Below, in pieces: positions 24,575 through 34,210 of a DNA stretch of 44,196 nt. Where the stretch lies: the NCBI GenBank assembly GCA_023138875.1, contig JAGLOO010000018.1, positions 1 through 44,196 of the forward strand, given 5' to 3'. Made by a program: the position numbers and the translations under genes. Each line of letters starts with the position of its first letter. The stretch's first letter is position 1. A model generated the notes under the pieces. It ran no database searches, was not told where the DNA came from, and worked only from the letters and a program-made list of their open reading frames with translations. This stretch comes from Bacteroidales bacterium. GTDB lineage: Bacteria > Bacteroidota > Bacteroidia > Bacteroidales > GCA-2748055.

Positions 24575-27500
24575 ATGTTGAAATCCATAACCAGATTTTC
24601 GGTCAACTATCCTGTCACGGTGAGCATGATCATCCTTGCTACCCTTTTACTGGGTTTTATATCGTTCGATAAATTGGGGATTGACCTGTTTCCCAACCTG
24701 CACAGTCCCAGGCTTTATATTGAACTGGTTGCCGGTGAACGGCCTCCGGAGGAGATGGAAGAAAAGTTTGTGGACCCAGTAGAATCACTGGCCATCAGGC
24801 AGAGCGGTGTGGTGAATGTATCTTCTGCATCACGTATTGGTGTGGCACTGATTGAGGTGGAATATACCTGGGAAAAGGACATGAATGAAGCTTTTCTGGA
24901 CCTCTCCAAAGCACTCTCCTCTTTTAACCAGGAAGAGGATCTGGAAGAAATCATTATTACACAGCATGATCCCAATTCCGAGCCTGTCATGCTGGTTGCT
25001 TTCCAGCATACCGAAACCGATGATCTGAATGAACTGCGAAAAACTGCTGAGAATTATGTCAGGCATGAACTGATCAGGCTGGAAGGGATTGCTGATGTGG
25101 AGGTAGATGGTGCAGAGGAGATCGAAGTGCTGGTAGAGACCAGCGATTACCTCCTTAGCTCTTTTGATCTGGATATTGCTACCATCACAAACCGGATCGA
25201 AAGCTATAACCAGAATGTATCGGGGGGCTCCATTGTGGAAATGGGGAAGCGTTATATCATACGGGGTCTCAGTGAACTGGAACAGATCCGCAACCTGGAG
25301 CAGGTGATCGTAAAACTGGGTCAGCCCACAGAAGAATCACAGGGTAAACGGATTCCGGTATTGCTGCGTGATGTAGCTACCATCACTTTCAGTCCAAAGG
25401 AGCAAAACAATGCTGTTAAGCTCAATGGGGAACCATGTGTGGGACTCAGTATTTATAAGGAGATGCGTTTCAATACTGTCAAGGCGGTTGAAGAACTTCG
25501 TCTGGCTCTTGATGATATGCAGAAAGCGCTTCCGGGTTTTACCTTTACCATTATTGAAGACCAGGGTAATTATATTTCAGCAGCCATTGGTGAGGTAAGG
25601 GACAGTCTTATATTTGGTATTATTCTGGCAGTTTTTGTGCTGTTGTTTTTTCTTCGCCGCATCGGACCTACAGCCATCATCAGTGTGGCCATACCCATTT
25701 CCATCATTGCCACCTTTGTTTTGATGTATTTCACAGACTTGACACTTAACATCATGACCCTGGGAGGACTGGCACTGGGTGCTGGAATGCTGGTAGACAA
25801 TGCAATTGTGGTACTCGAGAATATTTTTCGCAATCACGAGCAGGGAAATTCTGAAAAGGAAGCTGCCATCAACGGCACTTCCCAGGTGGGAGGAGCCATT
25901 GTGGCATCCACCCTTACTACAATCGTAGTTTTCATACCCATTGTATATTTACACGGGGCATCCGGGGAATTATTTAAAGAACAGGCTGTTACGGTAGCTT
26001 TCTCTCTGTTGTGCTCCCTCGTGGTTGCCATCCTGATCATTCCCATGCTTTATTCAAGGTTGTACAGAAAAAAGTCACCATTCTCTGGCAGGGTAAAAAA
26101 ATCAGTGCAATTCACTGGCTATGGAAGGTTCCTTGAGCGCATGTTAAAATATAAAGCCTGGGTGCTGCTCGGAACACTGGCGTTAATGGTTTCAGGCTGG
26201 TTTATGCTGAAAAAGACAGGCAGTGAATTCATGCCCAGAACAGATGTTCGTGAATTCTATGTGGACCTGCAAATGCCTGAAGGCACGCAGCTTGAGCGGA
26301 CTTCCGGAGCTGTTAGCAGTGTGGAAAGCATTATTCGCGAGATTACAGGAAACGATCTGGACCTGCTTTACAGTGAAATCGGCCCAACTTCAGGGTTATC
26401 CACCGGTGGGGAAAATGTATTTGATGACCAGAACATGGCTACCATCAAAGTAAAACTCAATTCCGGCAATAAATTACCGGCTAATTCAATCATCGCTGCA
26501 CTTACCGGTCATTTTCAGGATAATCCGAACTTCACCGTGCTTTTCCGCCAGGAAGAGAGTGCACTTCAGACAATCCTTGGAACCAATGAGCCTCCCCTTG
26601 TGGTAGAATTGATTGGTGATGATATGGATGAGCTGGAGGAGATCAGCAGTTCGGTCATGGAACAGCTTGAACTAATCGAAGGAATAAGGAACCTGAGCTC
26701 CTCGGTAGAAGGCGGAGCACCGGAGATTGAAATTGCCATTGACAGGTACCGGGCCGGATTAATGAATGTGGATGTAAACACGTTGATCACCCGCATCAGC
26801 GAGAAATTACAGGGTGCCAATGCCGGACAGATGACTGTGAAAGGGGATCTCACCGATATCACCGTAAAACTGGAGGATATCACTTTAAAGGAGCTGGAGA
26901 TGCTGACCGTAGAGGTGAATAATACCGAAATCCTGCTCAATGAAGTGGCCACCATCAAGGTGGGCACCTCCCCCAGGGAGATCCTGCATAATAACCAGAA
27001 CCGCATCATTGAAATCACAGCCGATCTTGATGAGGAGAATCCGCTGGATCAAATTGCCATTTTCATCGACGAACGGTTGAAGGAAATGGAATTCCCTCCG
27101 GAAGTTAGCTACCGCATTACCGGAGAAGAAGCCATGCGTAAAGAATCCATGAGCAGCCTTAGATTTGCCCTGTTGCTTTCTTTAATCCTGGTATATATGG
27201 TCCTGGCCTCCCAGTTCGAAAACCTGGTGCATCCGTTCACCATTTTGCTTCCCGTCCCACTGGCAGTGGTGGGTGCCGTAGCTGTTTTTTATTTTCAGGG
27301 TAAAGCTTTGAATATCATGGCGATCATTGGTATCATTATGCTGGTAGGTATCGCTGTGAATGACTCCATAATCCTGGTAGATGCCATCAACCAGTTCAGG
27401 AAGGAGGGAATAAAACTGAAAGAAGCCATTATTGCTGCCGGTCAGAGGAGGATAAGGCCCATCATCATGACCTCGCTGACCACCATACTGGCGCTGTTTC

Positions 27501-27640
27501 CACTTACCCTTGGATTCGGCGAAAGTGCTTCACTTCGTTCACCCATGGCCTGGGCAGTTATCGGTGGACTGGTCACCTCAACCATGTTGACACTGATCGT
27601 AATTCCATGCATATACATGCTATTTGGGCAGGATGAATAA
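24575..27640 (+). CDS. RND-family efflux permease
   Basis: This 1021-residue AcrB/MexB-like proton-driven pump has twelve membrane helices in two blocks with two large periplasmic loops. The first-helix region NYPVTVSMIILATLLLGFISF is typical. In the fourth helix the motif is GAGMLVDNAIVVLENI: one of the two acidic relay residues of AcrB (Asp-Asp) is kept and the second is Asn. In the tenth helix the AcrB Lys is replaced (GIAVNDSIILVDAIN), as in other RND branches. It overlaps the following RND/ABC gene by 8 bp. The adjacent pair may form a mixed trimer like MdtBC. Confidence 0.94.
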   Translation: MLKSITRFSVNYPVTVSMIILATLLLGFISFDKLGIDLFPNLHSPRLYIELVAGERPPEEMEEKFVDPVESLAIRQSGVVNVSSASRIGVALIEVEYTWEKDMNEAFLDLSKALSSFNQEEDLEEIIITQHDPNSEPVMLVAFQHTETDDLNELRKTAENYVRHELIRLEGIADVEVDGAEEIEVLVETSDYLLSSFDLDIATITNRIESYNQNVSGGSIVEMGKRYIIRGLSELEQIRNLEQVIVKLGQPTEESQGKRIPVLLRDVATITFSPKEQNNAVKLNGEPCVGLSIYKEMRFNTVKAVEELRLALDDMQKALPGFTFTIIEDQGNYISAAIGEVRDSLIFGIILAVFVLLFFLRRIGPTAIISVAIPISIIATFVLMYFTDLTLNIMTLGGLALGAGMLVDNAIVVLENIFRNHEQGNSEKEAAINGTSQVGGAIVASTLTTIVVFIPIVYLHGASGELFKEQAVTVAFSLLCSLVVAILIIPMLYSRLYRKKSPFSGRVKKSVQFTGYGRFLERMLKYKAWVLLGTLALMVSGWFMLKKTGSEFMPRTDVREFYVDLQMPEGTQLERTSGAVSSVESIIREITGNDLDLLYSEIGPTSGLSTGGENVFDDQNMATIKVKLNSGNKLPANSIIAALTGHFQDNPNFTVLFRQEESALQTILGTNEPPLVVELIGDDMDELEEISSSVMEQLELIEGIRNLSSSVEGGAPEIEIAIDRYRAGLMNVDVNTLITRISEKLQGANAGQMTVKGDLTDITVKLEDITLKELEMLTVEVNNTEILLNEVATIKVGTSPREILHNNQNRIIEITADLDEENPLDQIAIFIDERLKEMEFPPEVSYRITGEEAMRKESMSSLRFALLLSLILVYMVLASQFENLVHPFTILLPVPLAVVGAVAVFYFQGKALNIMAIIGIIMLVGIAVNDSIILVDAINQFRKEGIKLKEAIIAAGQRRIRPIIMTSLTTILALFPLTLGFGESASLRSPMAWAVIGGLVTSTMLTLIVIPCIYMLFGQDE

Positions 27641-30600
27641 GCATTTCATCATACAGCGTAAGATCCTTATTTCCATGCTGTTTATAGCCGCAACGATGCT
27701 CGGCTACATCTCCTATAAACAGCTCAAAATGGAGATATTCCCCAATGCGGAATTGCCCATGCTCTATGTGCAGGTAAACTCCAGGATCGATGTAACCCCG
27801 GAATATATGGAACAGGAAGCGATCATCCCTGTGGAAAGCATGGTCGCCGGTCTTGAAAATATTGAACTTATTGAATCCACAGCGGGGAGGCGCAGAGGAT
27901 CTGTCCTGATCTCCTATGAAAAAAGGACAGACCTGAAATATGCCTATTTGAAGCTGGACGAACGCATCACATCACTCCGTGGATCCATTCCCAACGATTT
28001 TACCTTACAGGTGGTGAAAATCGACCTTGAAACCACCACCAACACACTGATGAGCCTTCAGGCCAGGGGATCAGGAGGGATCGATCGCGTACGGAATATC
28101 GTGGACCAGCACATAACCCCGGAACTGGAGAACATTGAAGGTGTCGCAACGGTAAATGTTTTCGGAGGAAAGCAAAAATCTGTCGATATCATCCTTGACA
28201 GGGTGGCCTGTGATGCCTATAATATTGCTCCAAGCAGGATCAGAAACATTCTTTCTGCCAACATGAAACTTCGGCAGTATGGAGGTAAGATCGAAGAAAA
28301 AGGACAGCGTTATTTTATTTACCTGAATGCAGAGTACCAGAACATTTCGCAGATCGAAAACCTGATCGTGGGAAGGGGAAGAAATCCGGTCAGGCTCAAG
28401 GACATTGCCGAGATCTTTTATGGAGAGAAAGAGGAAGAGAGCATCAGCCGTGTGAATGGGAAGGATGCAGTCTCCTTGCAACTGATCAATGATGCACAGG
28501 CCAACATCATCGATCTGTCACATAAGGTAAGAGCGCAGATTGACAGGCTAAATAGAGAAAATGGCCTGTCTGATATTGAGATTGTTATCCAGGAGGATAC
28601 GGCTGAACTCATGGAAGATAATATCAACCAGATCATACGTCTCGCACTCATAGGAGCTCTGCTGGCCGTCTTTGTACTGTGGGTGTTCCTGCGCAACATT
28701 CGCCTGATAACCATTGTGGCCCTGGCCATGCCCATATCCATATTTACAGCATTTAATTTCTTTTTTGCATTTGATATCTCCATCAATAGCCTTACCCTTA
28801 TTGGTATTGCACTGGCAGTTGGTATGCTGCTGGATACTTCGGTGGTGGTGCTTGAAAATATCTACCGGCTGCGCTCACTGGGAACCAGGCCTGCCGAAGC
28901 AGTCATCCAGGGTACAGGTGAGGTATGGCGTTCCATAGTGGCAGCCACACTCACCACTATAGCAGTTTTTATACCCTTTATATTCTCCTCTGACTTTTTG
29001 ATTCAGCTATTGGGCAGACATATTGGTGTTTCTATCATCTCAACACTGGTGGTCTCGCTGTTGGTCTCACTGCTCCTGATACCCATGGCGGTACATGTGA
29101 TCATCTCGCGCAATAGACGAAGCAGGATGGAGGTGTACCATGCAGTATCACTGGATAATCGCTGGATCAGAGTATACCTTTCCCTCCTCAAAACTGCGTT
29201 GAGGAATCCTGCACCGACCATCATTGGTGTGCTTGTCCTGTTTTTTGTAACCATCATTACCACCCTTTCTGTTTCTGTCAACCAGCTGTCGGAGCTGGAA
29301 ACAAACCAGGTGAACCTGTATATCACCATGCCTACAGGGACCACACTGGAGACAACTGACCAGCTGGTGGCCGTGATGGAGGAAACGCTGATGAAGATTG
29401 AAGAAAGAGAGGAGATCATTTCAAAGATCGAAGATGAACAAGCCACCATTACCATCATACTCCAGGACGATTACCGGGATATCAACAAGCGCTCATTCGG
29501 TGATATTCAATCGGAAGCGTATGAAATGGTGAAAGATATGCCTGCATCGGATATCAGCCTGACAGCCTCTACCGGTATGAGCAGCTCCCGGGGACACAGC
29601 AGAGGAAGCAGTAACCAGGGCGGTGCTGCAGGTTTTCAGCAATTGATGGGGATTGGAGAAGATGAGGAATACATCGTCCTGAAGGGGCAGGATTTCCGGT
29701 TAATGGTAGAGGTGGCTGAGGATTTGCAGTCCTATCTTGAGGAGCTGGATAATATACAGCAGGTCAGGCTATCGATCAGGGAAAACCAGCCAGAAGTTCA
29801 CCTGGAATTTAACACGCTTTTAATGAGCGAGTACGGAATAACCCAGAAACAGGTGATGGGGGAATTGAATACATTTCAGAATGAGATCAGTTCCGGTGTC
29901 AACTTCAGGCAGGACAATGAGGAATACGAGATCATGATCAAGTTCAATGATGAAAGCGAAGACGAAAGAAGTGAGGAGAAAACCATCGAGGACCTGAGGA
30001 CCCTTGATATCCCAGACAGCGAGGATGAAAACCTGTTTGAACTCCAGAACTTCTCTGATGTATTTTTCGCAAGCGGGATGCGTGAGATTTCAAGGGTGAA
30101 CCAGGAGAAGCAGGTGGAACTGCGTTATCAGTATATCGAGGATGTTTATGACTCGAATGATCTGCTTGAGTATGCAAGGAGTGAGATTGAGGATGTGATT
30201 GAAAATGCCAATATCCCTTCCGGTGTAGCGGTAGAGCTGATCCAGAAAGATTCAGGACTGAATGAGTTTAAATACATGTTCCTCATTGCATTGCTTCTGG
30301 TGTACATGATTCTTGCAGCTATTTTCGAATCTTTTGTAACACCTTTCGTGCTGCTCTTTTCCATCCCCCTGGCTGCCATAGGATCATTTTTCCTGCTCAC
30401 CATCACAGGAGAATCCCTTTTCAATGCCAATACCATTATGGGATTTCTCATTTTACTGGGAGTAGTGGTCAATAACGGGATCATTCTCATTGATTTTATC
30501 AATGTACTGCGTAAGAAAGGATACCGTAAAACAAGGTCCATCATGCTGGCAGGCCTGTCACGGGTACGCCCCATTTTGATAACAGCGGTAACAACCTGTG

Positions 30601-32345
30601 CCGCCATGCTTCCCCTGGCCCTGGGGAATGCCGAATACGTGAAAGCCATTGGCCCTCCTTTTGCCATCACTGTCATTGGTGGATTAAGCCTGAGTACCCT
30701 GCTTACACTTGTATACATTCCCATGCTCTACAACGGCATTGAACAGGCCCTCGACTGGATTAAAAATCTGAATCTAAAGGTCAAAATCACCCTGCTCCTG
30801 ATGGAGGCCGGTGGATTGACCCTGGTCTACCTCTACATCAATTCATTTATCTGGCAGATGGCCGGTGGCCTGGTGGTACTGGTGGGTATCCCGGTTGCGA
30901 TCTGGTTTGTTTCAAGCAGTTTGCGTAAAGCAAAAGAGACGATCATCTCAGAGGAGGATCCCATACATATACGTATATCCAACCTGGTGAAAATATATGG
31001 CAGGGAGCGTAAAGTAATACGGGATTTCAGGGCAGGAGGGAAAATGGCTAAGCTGGCGTGGAACCTGGAGAAAAGATTCAAGCCCCGTGTGGAAGCCCTT
31101 ATCTGGCAGCTGCCGCTGCTGGGTTTCCTGGTCTATTTCTCCTGGTTTTACCTGGTAAGCGGATTCTGGCAACTTGTATCATCTGTTGCGGTATATTATT
31201 ATATTATTCAGATAATCAGTGATTTCAGAAGAGTAAAAAAATACAGATGGTTATCTGTTATAGTAAACATGGTCCGTTATGCTGGTCCCCTGCTGGTGCT
31301 TTTCCTGTATCAGGAAAGGTGGGACCACCTTGCTTTGACACTGTTGACAGGAGGTCTCTGGTACCTTGCGGTGGCCATCAGCCAGGTATCTATAATTGTG
31401 AAACAGGAGGAATTTGATATCAAACAGGTACGGACGATCTTCCGTTGGTTTGTCTGGATGGTCAGGATGTTACCCGGGATAGGAGAGAAGCGCGAGCAAT
31501 TCAAAGCACTTAAAGGTGTCACACTGGAAATCGGCACCGGGATGTTCGGATTGCTCGGTCCCAACGGAGCCGGGAAATCAACCATGATCCGCATCATCTG
31601 TGGCATTCTTGAACAGAGTTACGGAAAGATCTGGATCAACGAAATTGATACTCAGGAAAGACGGGAAGAACTTCAGGGGCTCATTGGCTATCTTCCACAG
31701 GAGTTTGGCATGTATGAAAATATGTCTGCCAGGGCGTACCTTGATTATCAGGCCATGTTAAAGGGGATCACAGATATGGATGAACGCTCAATAAGGATCA
31801 GGGAAGTCCTTGAATCGGTGCACATGTGGGAGCACAGGAATAAGAAAATAGGAGCCTATTCCGGTGGAATGAAACAACGGATTGGAATAGCTCAGGTGCT
31901 GTTGCATCTTCCCAGGATCCTTGTGGTTGATGAACCCACAGCCGGGCTTGATCCCAGGGAACGCATCCGTTTTCGGAACCTGCTGGTGGAGCTGAGCCGC
32001 AGCCGTGTGGTGATTTTCTCCACCCATATCATTGAGGACATATCCAGTTCCTGCAATACCATGGCTGTTATCAACCGGGGAGAGGTCCTGTTCACCGGAA
32101 CCCCCCGGGAGATGACTGAAATTGCAAGGGGAAAAGTATGGAAAACAACCCTCTCTTCATCAGATTTTGAAGAGGCAACAAAGGATATGCTGGTGGTGCA
32201 CCACATGCGGGATGACGACCGGATCAGGGTGCGGTGTATTTCCGCTGACAGGCCGTTTGACAATGCGGTAGAGGAACATCCATTGTTAGAAGACGCCTAC
32301 CTCTGGTTGCTCCGCACCGATAAAGAAGAGAGTGCTAAAAACTAA
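27633..32345 (+). CDS. RND permease fused to additional membrane helices and a C-terminal ABC ATPase
   Basis: One uninterrupted frame of ~1570 residues. Residues 1-~1035 are a full RND permease: first helix LISMLFIAATMLGYISY, fourth-helix motif AVGMLLDTSVVVLENIYR (single Asp), tenth-helix VVVNNGIILIDFIN. Residues ~1045-1110 add about two helices. At ~1112-1125 there is IRISNLVKIYG, which resembles the first strand of an ABC domain, followed by ~170 residues with about four more helices. Then comes a complete ABC ATPase: Walker A GPNGAGKST (~1309), YLPQEF, YSGGMKQRIG (~1409), ILVVDEPTAGLD (~1430), FSTH switch, C-terminus ~1570. I chose ATG 27633 over TTG 27624 because it gives the usual RND N-terminus. 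All nucleotide-hydrolysis motifs are intact. It is 5 bp from the next gene, an ABC-2 permease, its likely partner. Confidence 0.93.
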   Translation: MNKHFIIQRKILISMLFIAATMLGYISYKQLKMEIFPNAELPMLYVQVNSRIDVTPEYMEQEAIIPVESMVAGLENIELIESTAGRRRGSVLISYEKRTDLKYAYLKLDERITSLRGSIPNDFTLQVVKIDLETTTNTLMSLQARGSGGIDRVRNIVDQHITPELENIEGVATVNVFGGKQKSVDIILDRVACDAYNIAPSRIRNILSANMKLRQYGGKIEEKGQRYFIYLNAEYQNISQIENLIVGRGRNPVRLKDIAEIFYGEKEEESISRVNGKDAVSLQLINDAQANIIDLSHKVRAQIDRLNRENGLSDIEIVIQEDTAELMEDNINQIIRLALIGALLAVFVLWVFLRNIRLITIVALAMPISIFTAFNFFFAFDISINSLTLIGIALAVGMLLDTSVVVLENIYRLRSLGTRPAEAVIQGTGEVWRSIVAATLTTIAVFIPFIFSSDFLIQLLGRHIGVSIISTLVVSLLVSLLLIPMAVHVIISRNRRSRMEVYHAVSLDNRWIRVYLSLLKTALRNPAPTIIGVLVLFFVTIITTLSVSVNQLSELETNQVNLYITMPTGTTLETTDQLVAVMEETLMKIEEREEIISKIEDEQATITIILQDDYRDINKRSFGDIQSEAYEMVKDMPASDISLTASTGMSSSRGHSRGSSNQGGAAGFQQLMGIGEDEEYIVLKGQDFRLMVEVAEDLQSYLEELDNIQQVRLSIRENQPEVHLEFNTLLMSEYGITQKQVMGELNTFQNEISSGVNFRQDNEEYEIMIKFNDESEDERSEEKTIEDLRTLDIPDSEDENLFELQNFSDVFFASGMREISRVNQEKQVELRYQYIEDVYDSNDLLEYARSEIEDVIENANIPSGVAVELIQKDSGLNEFKYMFLIALLLVYMILAAIFESFVTPFVLLFSIPLAAIGSFFLLTITGESLFNANTIMGFLILLGVVVNNGIILIDFINVLRKKGYRKTRSIMLAGLSRVRPILITAVTTCAAMLPLALGNAEYVKAIGPPFAITVIGGLSLSTLLTLVYIPMLYNGIEQALDWIKNLNLKVKITLLLMEAGGLTLVYLYINSFIWQMAGGLVVLVGIPVAIWFVSSSLRKAKETIISEEDPIHIRISNLVKIYGRERKVIRDFRAGGKMAKLAWNLEKRFKPRVEALIWQLPLLGFLVYFSWFYLVSGFWQLVSSVAVYYYIIQIISDFRRVKKYRWLSVIVNMVRYAGPLLVLFLYQERWDHLALTLLTGGLWYLAVAISQVSIIVKQEEFDIKQVRTIFRWFVWMVRMLPGIGEKREQFKALKGVTLEIGTGMFGLLGPNGAGKSTMIRIICGILEQSYGKIWINEIDTQERREELQGLIGYLPQEFGMYENMSARAYLDYQAMLKGITDMDERSIRIREVLESVHMWEHRNKKIGAYSGGMKQRIGIAQVLLHLPRILVVDEPTAGLDPRERIRFRNLLVELSRSRVVIFSTHIIEDISSSCNTMAVINRGEVLFTGTPREMTEIARGKVWKTTLSSSDFEEATKDMLVVHHMRDDDRIRVRCISADRPFDNAVEEHPLLEDAYLWLLRTDKEESAKN

Positions 32346-32350
32346 AAAAA

Positions 32351-33064
32351 ATGACAGGCTATAGATCCATAGCATACAACATATACAACCTTTCCAGGTA
32401 TAATATGAGAATCATTTTTGGAGGAAAGTTTGTATATTTTGTCCTGTCTGCGTTTATCTTCTTCCTCATTTTTGGAACCATTTTTGCGCTGGAGGACAGC
32501 GAGATAGTCATTTCAGATGTTTACGATCTCCTGGCATTCCCGGCAATATTACTCGTTTTTTACCCATCTGTATTTGGGATTCAGAGTGATGCAGATCAAA
32601 GAACGCTGGAGATTATTTTTGGCATACCCGACTACCGGTACAAAGTCTGGCTGGTTCGCTTTATCATGATCCTGGTGCTTGTATTCCTGCTCCTGATCCC
32701 CTTCTCTGCGATGGCCCATTACGCCCTGATCAGCATACCGGTCTTTAGAATGATCCTTCAGCTAATGGTCCTTGTGCTATTTATATCTGCACTTGGTTTT
32801 TGTATATCCACCCTGGTGAAAAGCGGAAACGCTACAGCGGTGATCATGGTCATATTCGGACTGGTTTTCCTCATCCTGACCGACGCTGTTGAATATACAA
32901 AGTGGAACATCTTTCTGAATCCTTTCGGCACCCCCAACCACATCAATGACATTGTATGGCAGGAGACCATACGACAGAATCGCATCATTATGTCCATTGC
33001 GAGTGTAGTCCTTATGCTGCTGGGACTTCTGAATCTGCAGCACAGGGAAAAGTTCCTGCGATAA
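32351..33064 (+). CDS. ABC-2 type permease
   Basis: This 237-residue membrane protein has about six helices, including LSAFIFFLIFGTIFA and FIMILVLVFLLLIPFSAM. The segment DADQRTLEIIFGIPDYRYKVWLVRF between helices is typical of ABC-2 permeases of the NatB/GldF-like type. There is no ATPase domain of its own. It begins 5 bp after the RND-ABC fusion, whose ATPase domain is the obvious energy source. It is the last of the seven tightly packed genes; 63 bp separate it from the GH20-like gene and no terminator was seen, so the transcript may continue. Confidence 0.88.
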   Translation: MTGYRSIAYNIYNLSRYNMRIIFGGKFVYFVLSAFIFFLIFGTIFALEDSEIVISDVYDLLAFPAILLVFYPSVFGIQSDADQRTLEIIFGIPDYRYKVWLVRFIMILVLVFLLLIPFSAMAHYALISIPVFRMILQLMVLVLFISALGFCISTLVKSGNATAVIMVIFGLVFLILTDAVEYTKWNIFLNPFGTPNHINDIVWQETIRQNRIIMSIASVVLMLLGLLNLQHREKFLR

Positions 33065-33127
33065 CCTGGATAACAGTTGTTTCTTTCATTTAATTTCCCT
33101 TTCTTCTATAATCAAAATATTATTACA

Positions 33128-34210
33128 ATGAAAGGTAAACTCACACTGTTATCTGTCTTGATATGTACGCTGTCATGGGCAGAAATACCTGATCTTCCTG
33201 AAATCCGCGGATTATGCATTGCCGCACCGGGACTCGACCGACTGGAGCAATTTCTTACTTTTATGGAAAATGATCTTGCTCCCAACGGGATCAATACCCT
33301 CATCCTGAGGATTGATTTCAATTATGAGTATGACACCTATCCCAACCTGAGGGACACAGGAGCCCTCTCAAAAGAAGAGGTAAAAAGGCTGGTCCACACT
33401 GCCCGTGATAACGGGATCCAACTTATTCCACAGATCAATCTCCTTGGGCATCAATCCTGGCATACTGAGCTTACCAACCTGTTGAAAGAGTACCCGGAGT
33501 TTGATGAGAACCCATCCGTTGTTTTGCCTGAAAGGTATGAGTGGCCCAATGAGGATGGACTCTATTGTAAAAGCTATTGCCCCTTGCATCCTGAAATTCA
33601 CAAGGTAGTGTTTGCACTGGTTGATGAGATCATGGAGGTGTTTGAGGCTAATGCCTTCCATGCTGGAATGGATGAGGTTTTTTACATAGGGGAAGATGAA
33701 TGTCCCAGGTGCAAAGGAAAATGCAAAGCTGAGCTTTTTGCCGGGGAGGTGAATAAAATCAGGGACCACCTGGTGGCCAATAACCAGGAACTATGGATCT
33801 GGGGCGACAGATTGATAGATGGTAAAACCACCGGGCTGGGATTATGGGAAGCCAGTGAAAACGATACCCATGGAGCCATTGACATGATCCACAAAGATGT
33901 AGTGATCTGCGACTGGCATTACGAAAGGGCTGAACCTACTGCAGCACTCTTTGCACTGAAGGGATTCCGGGTCATCACCTGTCCCTGGAACCGGCCGGAA
34001 GTTACCAAGGCACAGCTGGAAATGATGCACTCATTTCGCATGCACAGCAACGACCAGATAAAGGGGAACTACTTCGGATTGATGCAGACCATCTGGAGCC
34101 CGGCTTCGGTGTTCCTGGATCAATATTATGGGAAGGATACCAATCCGGAACGAAGTGGACAGGTGGAAAGCTTCAATGAAATGATCAACTTTTATAATGG
34201 TTCGGAGTGA
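33128..34210 (+). CDS. Exported GH20-like glycoside hydrolase
   Basis: This is a ~360-residue (beta/alpha)8 protein of the hexosaminidase (GH20) catalytic type. I chose the ATG at 33128 because it starts a signal peptide (MKGKLTLLSVLICTLSWAE); the longer upstream start adds an unconserved stretch. The GH20 acid pair is in HAGMDE (H178, D182, E183); other family-like segments are PQINLLGHQSW, WIWGDRL and a CPRCKGKC cysteine cluster. It lacks the accessory N-terminal domain of typical GH20 enzymes, so the substrate is uncertain. Its stop overlaps the GTG start of the next gene. Confidence 0.8.
   Translation: MKGKLTLLSVLICTLSWAEIPDLPEIRGLCIAAPGLDRLEQFLTFMENDLAPNGINTLILRIDFNYEYDTYPNLRDTGALSKEEVKRLVHTARDNGIQLIPQINLLGHQSWHTELTNLLKEYPEFDENPSVVLPERYEWPNEDGLYCKSYCPLHPEIHKVVFALVDEIMEVFEANAFHAGMDEVFYIGEDECPRCKGKCKAELFAGEVNKIRDHLVANNQELWIWGDRLIDGKTTGLGLWEASENDTHGAIDMIHKDVVICDWHYERAEPTAALFALKGFRVITCPWNRPEVTKAQLEMMHSFRMHSNDQIKGNYFGLMQTIWSPASVFLDQYYGKDTNPERSGQVESFNEMINFYNGSE

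Noticed and set aside
24575-32345. The two RND genes as one gene broken by a frameshift
   Set aside because: Each has a full set of twelve helices and its own N- and C-terminal RND ends; the 8-bp overlap is a normal operon arrangement.
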